From Warburgia ugandensis (Eukaryota > Streptophyta > Magnoliopsida > Canellales > Canellaceae), in the NCBI GenBank assembly GCA_035236585.1, contig CP141127.1, positions 51,040,001-51,104,000 on the forward strand: a stretch of DNA of 64,000 bases. The letters are read 5' to 3'. This document shows, one piece after another, positions 35,484 through 46,455 of the stretch (positions are counted from its first letter, which is position 1; each line of letters starts with the position of its first letter). The notes below the pieces were generated by a model that saw only the letters and a list, made by a program, of their open reading frames with translations, was not told the DNA's origin and made no database searches. A program made the translations under genes and the position numbers.

Positions 35484-37784
35484 ACCAGTTAATGTTTTAC
35501 TAGTTGAAGATAGCTTATTCCATCCTAAGTCTAGAAAGCTCCTCTTATTTCAAATTAATTAAGGCTTACTAGTTGAATGGATAAACATAAAGTGGTTACT
35601 TCAATCCTCAGGTAAGGAGGCATTTAGACCTCACAAACATCAACAGAAGGTAGGGGAAGAGCAATGCTCTATTAGAGAACTCTCTTAACTACCATGTTCA
35701 ACATTCACTAGAGTGACCTTAGCTCAACCTTTCATAAGGTTCCTATGAGCATTTTAACCCTAAGTACTCTTTCTAATTGATTTTAATTAAGTCCATGAAT
35801 ATTAAAAATGTCATTCATGGGGTTTATTATTCTCCTAGTTTGGGCAAAGGATTTGATGATCCTTATATTATTCTACTAACTATAGCCCTTACTATGAAGT
35901 ATAATCATGATGTATATGTATTTACTGAAGTTCATCTATATATAATCAATGACCTCTTTTAAGGTATTTTCCATAATTCTATAATTAAAAGAAATAACAT
36001 CAATAATTCTAAGGAATTAAAAGACAATCATGCTAAAATTGAAAGTATTGACCTGAATTTAAATGTGCTATTTAAAAGAAATTAACTAATAATATTTCAA
36101 CATCATATTCTAGGAAATTAAAGATAATTACAATAAAATTGGAAAATAGATATGGATCATAATTAAATCAAATTTATTTAAAATACAATTAATTAAGAAT
36201 GTGATCAAGCTGTCCTTATAATCCAACCATCCAATTTGTCCATCATTTAGATCTGGGGTCATTATTCCATTAAGAATGCAACCCTTGATCCTTTATGTTT
36301 CTATTTGATCTAACATCATAATAACATGATCCTAAACTTAGATCATTCAATTTATAGGTCCAATTGGCCTGATCATTTTTTATCCATCCTATCAAGGAGA
36401 TCCATTGAGATTTTCCATGATCATTTTCTCATTTAAGGGCCTACCCTTGATTTATTTCATATCAATACAATTCAACCATCCCCATGCTGTTTTATCATCA
36501 TTAGATCCTTAGTGGATCTAGATTTTCAATTCAGATCACCCTAGATCTACTTGATCAAGGGTGTAAGTAAGAGTATTTTTAATTAACAGCAAGTTTTGAT
36601 ACTTAAAATCTTGTGTTTATGGGTTCAATATGTTCCCCTCATCAAGATCTATTCATATCATCTTACAGATTGAAAAACGGACTTAAATTGAGTGAGTAAT
36701 TGCATTTTTAAATTTTTAGCCATTTTCAACAGTTGATTTTAGTCTGTACAATTTTTTATTAAATAAACCTATATAGAGGAATAGAAATCCTATTATGATC
36801 ATTAATCATAAGGTTTTGACACCTTCTTGATCCATCTATCAGATTAGATTTTCAATTTGACATCATTTTGATCATGATCCATTACTATTGGAATGAATTT
36901 TAGTGATTATCATAAGTAAATACAATTAAAAGCATAAATATAACATCTCCATTAGATTCTACACACCATTAGAAATTCATAGCAACTTTCCGATCTAAAA
37001 TCGAAGCTAAAATGAGCTCTAAATTGAAGAAACAAAATTTCAGTTTAAAAAATCAACAGCCTAGATTTGATCTGGTAATTAGAACACGTTTTAAATGATT
37101 TGGAATGTGGTAAGATGATTTGGATCTAGGAGATTGGTTGAGATGGTTCGATTTAGATGGTTGGATCAACCCTTCTCCAGATCTCCCAAATCTGAAACAT
37201 CCAAAGGCCAAGATTTATTATCTTAGGGTTTTGGACCCTTCTAGCTCAATTGGATGGCTCAAATTTTCCATCTGAGCCCTCCATCATCCAAAAATGAAGG
37301 GTTCTTGTCCTTACTTGACTTTTATAACTTTTAACCTAAAACTAATTTCAGAAAAATAAAAATTATGTAAATTAATATGAAATAAGTGTGGAAAGAATTT
37401 TCACCTACCTGATTGGAGAAAAAAGTAGGTTTTGCAACCCAATTTAAAAGAATATCCACTTGATGATATGGTCACCCAAGAACCGCTTGTCTTGTAATTT
37501 CCTATTGTTTGAACCGTTGGATCTTGAAATTTATTTTGTGGTTTTGTTGATAAGGTAGTTTAGGACAATCTGAATGGTGGGATTTGTGACATTTGATGTG
37601 GAACAGAGTGCCTAATTGAATTTAGGTCTCTTATTCCAATGAGAGAGAGGAGAGAGAAAATAGAAGAAAAGAGATTTTTGGGAGTTTTGAAAATTTGGGA
37701 ATGAATCTAGGTCTAGTTTTGTAGGGGAAGTAAGGTAATTTCATGGTAAATTTTATGAACATTTTTGGAGGATTTTTGGCGGGG

Positions 37785-37792
37785 TATTTATA
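37785..37792 (-). promoter_or_regulatory. TATA box of LTR B
   Basis: The minus strand reads CACCTATAAATACCCC, matching the TATA boxes of the related LTRs. The donor-like CAGGTAGGTGA (minus strand, about 37411-37401) is about 375 nt downstream. Confidence 0.7.
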
Positions 37793-38363
37793 GGTGTTTT
37801 GCAATTTTCATAATTACTTATAATAATTATGTTTTAATTCTTTTGAATATTAAATTAACATTGGATCCTCTACTACCACCTCCTTCTCCACTATCAGCTG
37901 GTAGTGGTTTGACCACTCATTACATGTTTTTTGGCTGTTGGATTCATTTGTGGGCCCCACAAGGGTGTGAAAAGACCATTTTGCCCTTTTATGGAGAAAA
38001 TTCTGTTTTATTCCTTTGAACTCGGAGTCGAGCGCACTTAGTTGTGATGGAATCATATTTCTGAGTACATTCTAAATATTGAAGTCTTAGATCTTGGTTA
38101 AGGGTAAAATTACTATTTTACCCTTTTATTCATAAAAATGGAGAAAATTAGGGATTTTTCATTTTAACTTGGAATTGAACGTACTTAGTGTCATTTTGAT
38201 TGGTTTTTTGAGTAAATTCATAATTTTTAAGTTTTAAATCATGGTTTAATCTTTAAAAAAAATGAATTTCCAATAACCTAATATTCCAACCCGTAATTTC
38301 TGAAAACTCAAACTTTATTGATTTTCTCAATCAATTTATAAAAATTGAGGTTAATACAAAAGT

Positions 38364-39030
38364 ATCCCATGCTTACATCACTCTAGCATGTTGATGCGTG
38401 GTAGGGTTTACCATACAATACATTGTATGGAGCCATGCCAATGCCAGAGTGGTAATTGTTGTTGTAGGCCAACTCTACTAATGGTAGATGCTCATCCTAA
38501 CAACCCTTTTAGTCTAGTGCATAGGCTCTCAACATATCCTCTAGTGTCTATATCATCTTCTTAGATTGACCATCTATCCAAAGATAAAATACCATGATGA
38601 AATGCATAGAGGTTCTTAACCCCTTCGCACACGTTGCCAAAATTGTGATGTGAGACTACTATCCCTATCTAAAATAATGATTAATGGAACTCTATGTAGT
38701 ATGACTATCTCTTGAATATAGAGCTTGGCAAGGCTCTTTAAAGACTATCTCTATCTGATGGGTAGAAACTGAGCTGACTTGGTAAGTTGATCCACCACAA
38801 CCAAATTCACAATGTGTCCACTAGATGTCCTAGGTAGATCGACCACGAAATCCATTGTAACATGGCCCCACTTCCAAACTGAAATCTCTAGAGTTTGTAG
38901 CAATCCTATAGGCCTTTGACACTTTGACTTGAACCACTGACATGTGATACACTATGCTACACACTACCCAATGTACTTCTTCATTCCATGCCACCAAAAC
39001 TATCTTGTTTGATCATGGTACATCTTCATA
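38364..39030 (-). pseudogene. Integrase finger and core of element H
   Basis: The minus strand reads an HHCC-like finger region with VHWVVCSIVYHMSVVQVK (about 39000-38920). It is followed by QRPIGLLQTLEISVWKWG, then HVTMDFVVDLPRT and LVVVDQLTKSAQFLPI, the integrase core with its first aspartate, as in Del/Tekay (WKWxxVxMDFVxGLP). Further on, LAYNNNYHSGIGMAPYN at about 38480-38420 is the usual integrase segment before the C-terminal domain. It then stops at the target duplication of LTR B. Many stops and frameshifts are present. Confidence 0.85.
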
Positions 39031-39269
39031 CCCCCTAGATGCAGAGCAAGCTTTGAATGATGAGATGTCTTCAACAGTTCATGCTTGAGACCTGAGATGA
39101 CTGGCACAACCAATCTATCATGAAATTTGACACCACCATCTACCCCCTTCTCAAAATCCTCTTTGTTACATAATGTTTTTGTCTCCCCATATGGTTGATG
39201 TCACTATAAAATCTAATATAAGGAAGTCAATTGGATGGTGATGTTGGTAATAGCACCACTCAACTTCTT

Positions 39270-39460
39270 ACTTAGGGCATCAGTGACTACATTAACCTTA
39301 CATAGATGGTACTATATGGTGAAGTTGAATTCCTTCAAGTACTCTAACCAACATCTATGCCTCATGTTGAGATCTCTCTATGTGAACAAATACTTAAGGC
39401 TATTGTGGTTTGTGAAGACATCAAAATGCTCTCCACATAAGTAGTGTCGATAGATCTTCA
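39270..39460 (-). pseudogene. RNase H domain of element H
   Basis: The minus strand reads DVFTNHNSLKYLFTQRDLNM, then RCWLEYLKEFNFTI and VNVVTDALSKK. This is the C-terminal half of the gypsy RNase H domain (family pattern FTDHKSLKYLFTQ..LN.RQRRW.E...DY). It lies between RT and integrase, as expected. Confidence 0.87.
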
Positions 39461-39649
39461 AAACAAAAAACAATAGTGGTTAGCTCCATATCATGTTGGG
39501 GTAGTTGCTTGTGCTTCTTCAATTGTCAAGAAGTGTATGCAATGACTCTGACATGCTGCATGTGAACACATCCTAGCCCCTTTTCTAAGGTATTAGTGTA
39601 AATCATGAAGTCATCGCTACCTGATGGTAAAGATAAAATCAGTGCAGAG

Positions 39650-40400
39650 CTAAGCTTTCCCTTCAGCTCCTAAAAGCTCCTCTCACAATTATCGATCTAG
39701 ACATACTTCTAGTTAGGGCAGTCAGAGGCTGTGCAATATGTGAAAATACTTCGATGAGTAGTCTATAGTAGCCTATCAAACCCATAAAACTATGTACCTG
39801 TGTCACAGTCTGGGCCCACTCCTAGCTAGCCACTACCTCAGCCTTCTATGGATCCACCATAACCCCATCCTTGAATATGATGTGTCCAAGGAAGTGTACC
39901 TGATCCAACTAGAACTCACTTTGAGAACTTAACATACAACTAATGTGTTTGTAGCAACCTCAAATAGTCATTAAATGTTCATGGTGCTCCTCAACACTAC
40001 TCAAGTAGATAAGAATATCATCTCCAATTATGACCACAAACTAGTCCAAATAGTCTTCAAGTCCATGGATGTCACTGGTGCATTCATCAATTGGAATGGC
40101 ATCACTAGAAACTTGTAGTGGCCATACTGGGTCCTAAATGCAGCCTTAGGGATATCCTCATCCCAAATCCTTAATTGATAGTATCCAATCCTTAGATCAA
40201 CCTTAAAAAAGACTCTAGCTAATTGTAACTAGTGGAATAAATCATCAATATGGGGGAGTGTGCTTTGTTCTTCACTGTGACCTTGTTCATTGCCCTATAG
40301 TCCACGCATAACCTTAAGGAGCCATCCTTCATCTTAACAAAAGATTGGAGCTCCCTATGGAAAAACATTAGGGCAGATGAAACCTTGATCCAATAGTTCT
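39650..40400 (-). pseudogene. Reverse transcriptase of element H
   Basis: The minus strand reads [12 protein letters not shown], then [20 protein letters not shown] and NAPVTSMDL. The active-site region that follows is degenerate, and STMNI remains where EEHxEHL is expected. The family pattern is chromovirus RT (YGHYEFLVMPFGLTNAP). Frameshifts and stops are frequent, so the enzyme is long dead. Confidence 0.83.
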
Positions 40401-40779
40401 TATAACTCCACCTTCAGCTCCTTAAGCACTACAGGAGCCATGCATTAAGGAGCCTTGGAGATAGTCCCAGTAATAACTCAATGGTGAACTCCATCTCTCT
40501 CATGGGTGGCAAACGATGTAACTCCTCTAGGAATACATTCGTATACTCATGCATAACATCAATCTCCTCAATGCAAGGCATTTATTCCTCTTACATTTCC
40601 CCATAGGTTAAATAAGCCTAATAACCTCTTACATCTCCTCAATGACAATGTCAGTGGATCGCTGACATCTCTAACACACACCTTGGACTCCCTCTCTACC
40701 TCTGGCCTAACCTAGTACAAGTCTGGTCGGCCATGTTGGAGTCCTCTTAATAACAAACTTCTTCTTTGTGACCCCTTTA

Positions 40780-41430
40780 GATGCTGGCTTAGGGTCACTA
40801 AATCTACCTTTGTCTCTACTAGAGTCCATCAACTCCCACTCTAAGATAGAAGCAAGCTCCACATCCTAAGCTATAGATGTGGGCTATGGAATCAAAATCT
40901 GGTGCTTCAGGTCAAAGTTCAACCCATGAATAAACTTGTGTGCCACCCTCTACTTTGAAAAACACACCTCAGGTGCGAATCTTTGTAGTTGAGGAAACTC
41001 TACATTGTACTACACCACTGTCATCGTTCCATGCATAAGAGTCATGAAATCTAGCTCCATCTTCTCCTAAAGATGTGGAGGAAGAAACCTATTGATGAAG
41101 ACAACCTTCAAGTCATCCCAAGCAATAACATCACCAACATCAAAGAAACTCCTTTAATCAGTTGGCCACCACTAGGTTTCCTTGCTCATCAATATGAATG
41201 TGGCTTCCACAACTTAGCGATCCACTAATGCTGGCATTGTCTCAAATATCCTCTCTATATCAAATAGCCAAGTGTCAACCACCTCTGGCCCATCTCTATT
41301 AGTGAACTTAGGAGTAATCTTCTTAAATCTCTCAGGTAGATTGTCCGTTGTGAGATGCTCATCTTCCTCTAGATTTGTCACCCCATTTGCCTCCATTGTA
41401 CTAGCTGAGGCCCACAGTCTCTATGTTATG
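40780..41430 (-). pseudogene. gag of element H
   Basis: The open part 41396-41214 reads MEANGVTNLEEDEHLTTDNL, then FKKITPKFTNRDGPEVVDTW and LFDIERIFETMP, matching the chromovirus gag pattern (F.K..PP.F.G..DP..A..W...IE.IF..M). Downstream pieces (VAHKFIHGLNFDLKHQI at about 40960-40900) are recognisable as the gag segment before the zinc-knuckle region. It is broken by frameshifts. Confidence 0.8.
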
Positions 41431-41690
41431 CTCTACAAAAGAAGGTCCATGACCTCATTTTGCTTCACCCTAGGTTCTACTACTGCCATCATCCCTATCG
41501 GCTATTTGTCCATCCAATTGAGATGGTAGACTCGCACTACGTCTTCAGGGAGGCATCTAAAACCAACAAGATTACATAAGATTCATTACTAATGATTCTA
41601 AATAAGACCCCTAACTAAGTTTAGGACTTGGCTTTCCTAAGTGTTGCACTTTTCCCTTCAATGATTCTACTTGTGAGTAATATGGCATGC

Positions 41691-41702
41691 GCACTGATAC
41701 CA
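41691..41702 (-). other. Primer-binding site of element H
   Basis: The minus strand reads TGGTATCAGTGC, 11 of 12 identical to the initiator tRNA-Met complement. It lies 2 nt from the short 5' LTR and about 300 bp upstream of gag. Confidence 0.82.
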
Positions 41703-41704
41703 AA

Positions 41705-41889
41705 AACTATAGCATCTTGATTTTTATGAAATATATATATATATCACATTACTCTAATAATAGGTGTGATATATGTACATATTCATTTATAATGAATAAA
41801 CAATCACAATTAGAAATTTTTTTACCCATATATATATTTTGTAATTGTGATTACTTATTCATTGTAAATGAATATTTACATATGTCACA
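41705..41889 (-). repeat. Very short 5' LTR of element H containing a long hairpin
   Basis: The minus-strand start TGTGACATATGTAAATATT matches the 3' LTR start (TGTGATATATGTAAATATTG at 17755), and the other end resembles TGTAACATCCCAGTTTTCTT at 12913. Only about 185 bp lie between, against about 4.8 kb in the 3' LTR. The interior is replaced by an inverted second copy of the LTR start. Arms 41766-41812 and 41842-41888 (47 bp each) pair at 42 positions. Confidence 0.65.
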
Positions 41890-41988
41890 TGTACACTAAG
41901 TACTTGGTTAAATTCCTAACCCAATATTATCAATCTTTTCATGTCTAGAAAGTCTTCACACACATATGAAGTTCAAATTTTTGAAAAA

Positions 41989-42220
41989 ATGGACAAATAC
42001 ACTTGGATGACTACGGAAGGATCATCAAGATAATATGAGGAGAGAATAGAAAAGTTCATAAAGTTTGCACTTAGGGCAGGTGGCGATTGTAATGTGATGC
42101 AATGTTCATGCTCAAGATGTGGAAACTTGAAAAAGGTTATTGTAGGTGAGTTGAGAGAACATTTGTGTTTCAATGGAGTTTATGAAAGCTATAGCCCTTG
42201 GATGTGGCATTGAGAAGGAA
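41989..42220 (+). pseudogene. CACTA transposase-associated N-terminal domain
   Basis: From ATG at 41989 the sequence reads MDKYTWMTTEGSSR, a stop, then YEERIEKFIKFALRAGGDCN, then CSCSRCGNLKKVIVGELREH and LCFNGVYESYSPWMWH. This is the transposase-associated domain (PF13963 type) found at the start of plant CACTA/En-Spm transposases, with its C-x-C-x2-C cysteines. One in-frame stop follows GSSR. The tnp2 core lies just downstream (42554 on). Confidence 0.87.
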
Positions 42221-42553
42221 TTCCTCATAAACCCCTTGTATGGTGGAATGTGTATATGATCATGGCACATGAAGCCACAGTAGAAAGTGTTGCACATAGT
42301 AGTATAGCTGCACCGATGTTTCGAGATGCATATGATGACTTTTAGGATGATCCTAAACAATTCCAGACTATAATGAAGTCGATGGGTCATTGTATCTTGG
42401 GTGTACAAATTATACTAAGTTATCCATAGTAGTAGAAATTTACAATGTGAAATTGAGATTTGGTTTTTCAAAACAAGGTTTTATAGAATTGTTGAAAGTG
42501 ATTGAGTAAAATACTACCAAAGGAGGTCGATATGTTACTTTAGGTTGAACTAT

Positions 42554-44496
42554 GAAAAGATACATGCCTGTCCCAATGATTGCATCTTATAGAGGAAGGA
42601 GCACAAAGATAAAATTACATGCCCAAATTGTGGACATTAAAGATGGAAGCTAAAAAAGAATTCAATTGATCAACAAGTAAAAGATTTTGTGCAAGGGTCC
42701 TATGTTATTTCTCTCCTATTCCATGGTTCCAAAGAATGATTCATATTAAAGAAATAGTGAAGAAACTCATAAGGTGTGTCGAGGAGAGAGTATGTGATAA
42801 CATTGAAGCTTGGAGACTTCATGTTGCCTGGTTTTGGAGAAGAACCCAAAACCCACCACTTACAATATTGGAAGATGAGTTTAATCCTCATGGTTCTATG
42901 AATAACATATATAGTTGTTGGCCTATTATAATACTTTGTTACAACCTTTTGCATTATTGCACATGAAGATGAACTTCATGATGTTAACTATGTTAATAAC
43001 GGGTCCAAAGCAACGTAGGAATGACATTGACATGTACTTGGCTCTATTGATTGACAATCTTAGCACATTATGGGAAGTAGGGGTTGAAGATCATGGTGCA
43101 TACAAGAAATAGACATTCACCCCTAAGGCTATACTAATGTGGACAAGAAATGACTTTCCTACATATGGTAATTTGGTGGGATACACAATGAAGGAATACA
43201 ATACTTATCCTATTTGTATTGACCAAACGTGTGCCATACGATTTCAAAATTGTAGGAAGATGACATTCCTAAGCCACAAAAGATGGTTGCATAGAAACCA
43301 TCCATACTGTTTTGAGAATGGGGGATTTAATGGTAGTGTGAAGACTAGGACACCTCCAAAAAGGTTGATTAGATTATAAACATTAGAATAGGATGAAAAC
43401 CTTAATATTTTTTGGTGGATGAGAAAGGCAACTAAGCATACATATGACAACAACTCTAAAAGTTATTGGAAGAAGAAGTAAATATTCTTTGACTTGTGTA
43501 TTGAAAATCCTTGCATGTGTGGCACGTGCTTGATGTTATGCACATTAAGAAGAATGATTGTGAAAGCTTGAATGGTACCTTGCTTGACATGCTAGGAAAA
43601 TTAAAAGATGGACTTGCTGCTCGAATGAATCTAATGACCATGGGTTTGAAGAGAAGGTTGCATCCACAGTATGGGGGCAACCAAGGAACATACTTTCCTA
43701 AAGTAAATTATATGCTTAGTGGAGAGGAGAGTAGAAGAGTGTGTAAAACCTTATCAGGATCAAAGTTCTAGATAGGTACTCTTCAAGCTTTAGAAGCATT
43801 GTCTCCATGGAAGAGCTAAAAATCTTAGGGATGAAGTTGCACAATTTTCATTCACTGATGCAATAACTCCTACGCATAGTAATATGTCCAATGCTGTTAG
43901 ATAAACTCAGAGGATCTATTACTAAATTCTACTACTTTTTTAATTCTTTGTGAAAGAAGGTTGTAGATACTTTGAAATTATAAGAAATCTAGGAGCATCT
44001 AGTGACAACCTTATGCGAGCTTGAGACAATCTTCCTATCATCCTTCTTCGTTATCATGGTACACTTAATAGTGCATTGGTTAGGCTTTGTGGACTTGTTT
44101 ATTTGTAATGGATTTACTTCTTAGAGACATGTAGGTGTTAAAAGGGTATGTACAAAATTACTACTGGTTAGGTTGTATTGCCTAGTGCTACATTGTAGAA
44201 CAAATAGTGGAATTTTGCATTGATTATTTATGAGGAGTAGATGCTATTAAAATGGCAAGAAAGAAATGATTAGGTGGATTAAATAGTCTAAAGTCAGTGA
44301 ACCTCTTAGTAGTGGTTGTGTATCGACTATTGATAGGAACTAGATTAGGCACACCTTTATGTCTTGTGAAATATTAATGTTGATGAGATATAGCCATACA
44401 TAAAATAATTAACACTCTCTCTTTGAGGTTTCTTTTACATTTTCCTATATAAGTTAAAAGGTAAGATATTGGTTACATTTATATTATATGTATGTT
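42554..44496 (+). pseudogene. CACTA tnp2 transposase core, tandem unit 1
   Basis: Unit 1 of three, 1943 bp. It reads IKEIVKKLIRCVEERVCDN, then LTILEDEFNPHGSMN, then in the next frame MNFMMLTMLITGPKQRRNDI and DMYLALLIDNLSTLWEVGV. After a stop come MWTRNDFPTYGNLVGYTMK and PKRLIRL (tnp2, PF02992 type). Further on are HVLDVMHIKKNDCESLNGTL and then SMEELKILGMKLHNFHSLMQ (DUF4218-like). Lesions seen here (frameshift after LLHYCT at 42965, stop after GAYKK at 43110) are also present in units 2 and 3. Confidence 0.9.
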
Positions 44497-46455
44497 GAAA
44501 GATACATGCTTGTCCCAATGACTGTATCTTATATAGGAAGGAGCACGAGGACAAAACTACATGCCCAAATTGTGGACATTCAAGATGGAAGCTAAAGAAG
44601 AATTCAACTGATCAACAAGTGAAAGATGTTTGTGCAAGCCTCCTATGTCATTTTCCTCCTATTCCATAGTTCCAAAGAATGATTCATATTAAAGAAATAG
44701 TGACGAAACTCATAAGGTGTGTCGAGGAGAGAGTATGTGATAACATTGAAGCTTGGAGACTTCATGTTGCGCAATTTTGGAGAAGAACCCAAAACGCACC
44801 ACTTACAATATTGGAAGATGAGTTTAATCCTCATGGTTCTATGAATAACAGATATAGTTGCTGGCCTATTATAATACTTTGTTACAACCTTTTGCATTAT
44901 TGCACATGAAGATGAACTTCATGATGTTAACTATGTTAATAACGGGTCCAAAGCAACGTAGGAATGACATTGACATGTACTTGGCTCTATTGATTGACAA
45001 TCTTAGCACATTATGGGAAGTAGGGGTTGAAGATCATGGTGCATACAAGAAATAGACATTCACCCCTAAGGCTATACTAATGTGGACAAGAAATGACTTT
45101 CCTACATATGGTAATTTGGTGGGATACACAATGAAGGAATACAATACTTATCCTATTTGTATTGACCAAATGTGTGCCATACGACTTCAAAATTGTAGGA
45201 AGATGACATTCCTAGGCCACAGAAGATGGTTGCATAGAAACCATCCATACTGTTTTGAGAATGGGGGATTTAATGGTAGTGTGAAGACTAGGACACCTCC
45301 AAAAAGGTTGATTAGATTATAAACATTAGAATAGGATGAAAACCTTAATATTTTTTGGTGGATGAGAAAGGCAACTAAGCATACATATGATAACAACTAT
45401 AAAAGTTATTGGAAGAAGAAGTAAATATTCTTTGACTTGTGTATTGAAAATCCTTGCATGTGTGGCACGTGCTTGATGTTATGCACATTAAGAAGAATGA
45501 TTGTGAAAGCTTGACTGGTACCTTGCTTGACATGCTAGGAAAATTAAAAGATGGACTTGCTGCTCGAATGAATCTAATGACCATGGGTTTGAAGAGAAGG
45601 TTGCATCCATAGTATGGGGGCAACAAAGGAACATACTTTCCTAAAGTAAATTATATGCTTAGTGGAGAGGAGAGTAGAAGAGTGTGTAAAACCTTATCAG
45701 AGATCAAAGTTCTAGATAGGTACTCTTCAAGCTTTAGAAGCATTGTCTCCATGGAAGAGCTAAAAATCTTAGGGATGAAGTTGCACAATTTTCATTCACT
45801 GATGCAATAACTCCTACGCATAGTAATATGTCCAATGCTGTTAGATAAACTCAGAGGATCTATTACTAAATTCTACTACTTTTTTAATTCTTTGTGAAAG
45901 AAGGTTGTAGATACTTTGAAATTATAAGAAATCTAGGAGCATCTAGTGACAACCTTATGCGAGCTTGAGACAATCTTCCTATCATCCTTCTTCGTTATCA
46001 TGGTACACTTAATAGTGCATTTTATTGATGTGGTTAGGCTTTGTGGACTTGTTTACTTGTAATGGATTTTCTTGTTTGAGAAGTACATGAAGCTGTTAAA
46101 AGGGTATGTACAAAATTACTACTGGCTAGGTTGTATTGCCTAGTGTTACGTTGTAGAACAAACAGTGGAATTTTGCATCGATTATTTATGAGGAGTAGAT
46201 GCTATTAAAATGGCAAGAAAGAAATGATTAGGTGGATTAAATGGTCTAAAGTCAGTGAACCTCTAAGTAGTGGTTGTGTATCGACTCTTGATGAGGAACT
46301 GGATTAGGCACATCGTTATGTCTTGCAAAAGATTAAGGTCGATGAAGTTTAGCTATACATAAAATAATTAACACTCTCTCTTTGAGGTTTATTTTATATT
46401 TTCCTATATAAGTTGAAAGGTAAGATATTAGTTACATTTATGTTATATGTATTTT
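44497..46455 (+). pseudogene. CACTA tnp2 transposase core, tandem unit 2
   Basis: Unit 2, 1959 bp, is nearly identical to unit 1. In the 80-residue stretch 45080-45322 the translations differ at only about five residues. It carries the same frameshift (after LLHYCT at 44908) and the same stop (after GAYKK at 45053), plus its own changes such as a stop where unit 1 has HPQYGG (about 45610). The N-terminal part shows CPNCGHSRWKLKK-like sequence near 44560. Confidence 0.9.

Larger units (their letters stand above)
21140..38358 (-). mobile_element. Solo long LTR in the integrase of element H, itself interrupted (LTR B)
   Basis: The ends TGTGATGACTC...TTAATACA are flanked by AAAGT on both sides (21135-21139 and 38359-38363), with integrase sequence of element H on either side. 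No primer site, gag or pol is attached, so it is a solo LTR. Net of the inserted element (22561-34865 plus one target copy) it is about 4.9 kb. It aligns along its length with LTR A and the LTR at 56840 onward: hairpin 21559-21598, GGTGGCCTTCCC block near 22089, AT-rich middle 34870-37000, donor-like site near 37410, and TATA box 37785-37792. Confidence 0.92.
12913..41889 (-). mobile_element. Del/Tekay-like Ty3/gypsy element hosting nested insertions (element H)
   Basis: On the minus strand the order is: short 5' LTR (41889-41705), primer site (41702-41691), gag (about 41430-40780), RT (40400-39650), RNase H (39460-39270), integrase (39030-38364, then 21134-20724), chromodomain end (17932-17842), polypurine-like TAATGAGGAAGA, and 3' LTR (17755-12913). 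Two insertions split the integrase and chromodomain. The ends are TGTAACATCC and ATATGTCACA. The flanking 5-mers, TGTCA on the left and TGTAC on the right, are similar but not identical, so the target duplication is uncertain. Without its insertions the element would be about 9 kb. Confidence 0.8.

Noticed and set aside
41894-41907. CACTAAGTACTTGG as the left end of the CACTA element
   Set aside because: It is only about 95 bp from the transposase start, with no subterminal repeats and no partner end; five matching bases can be chance.
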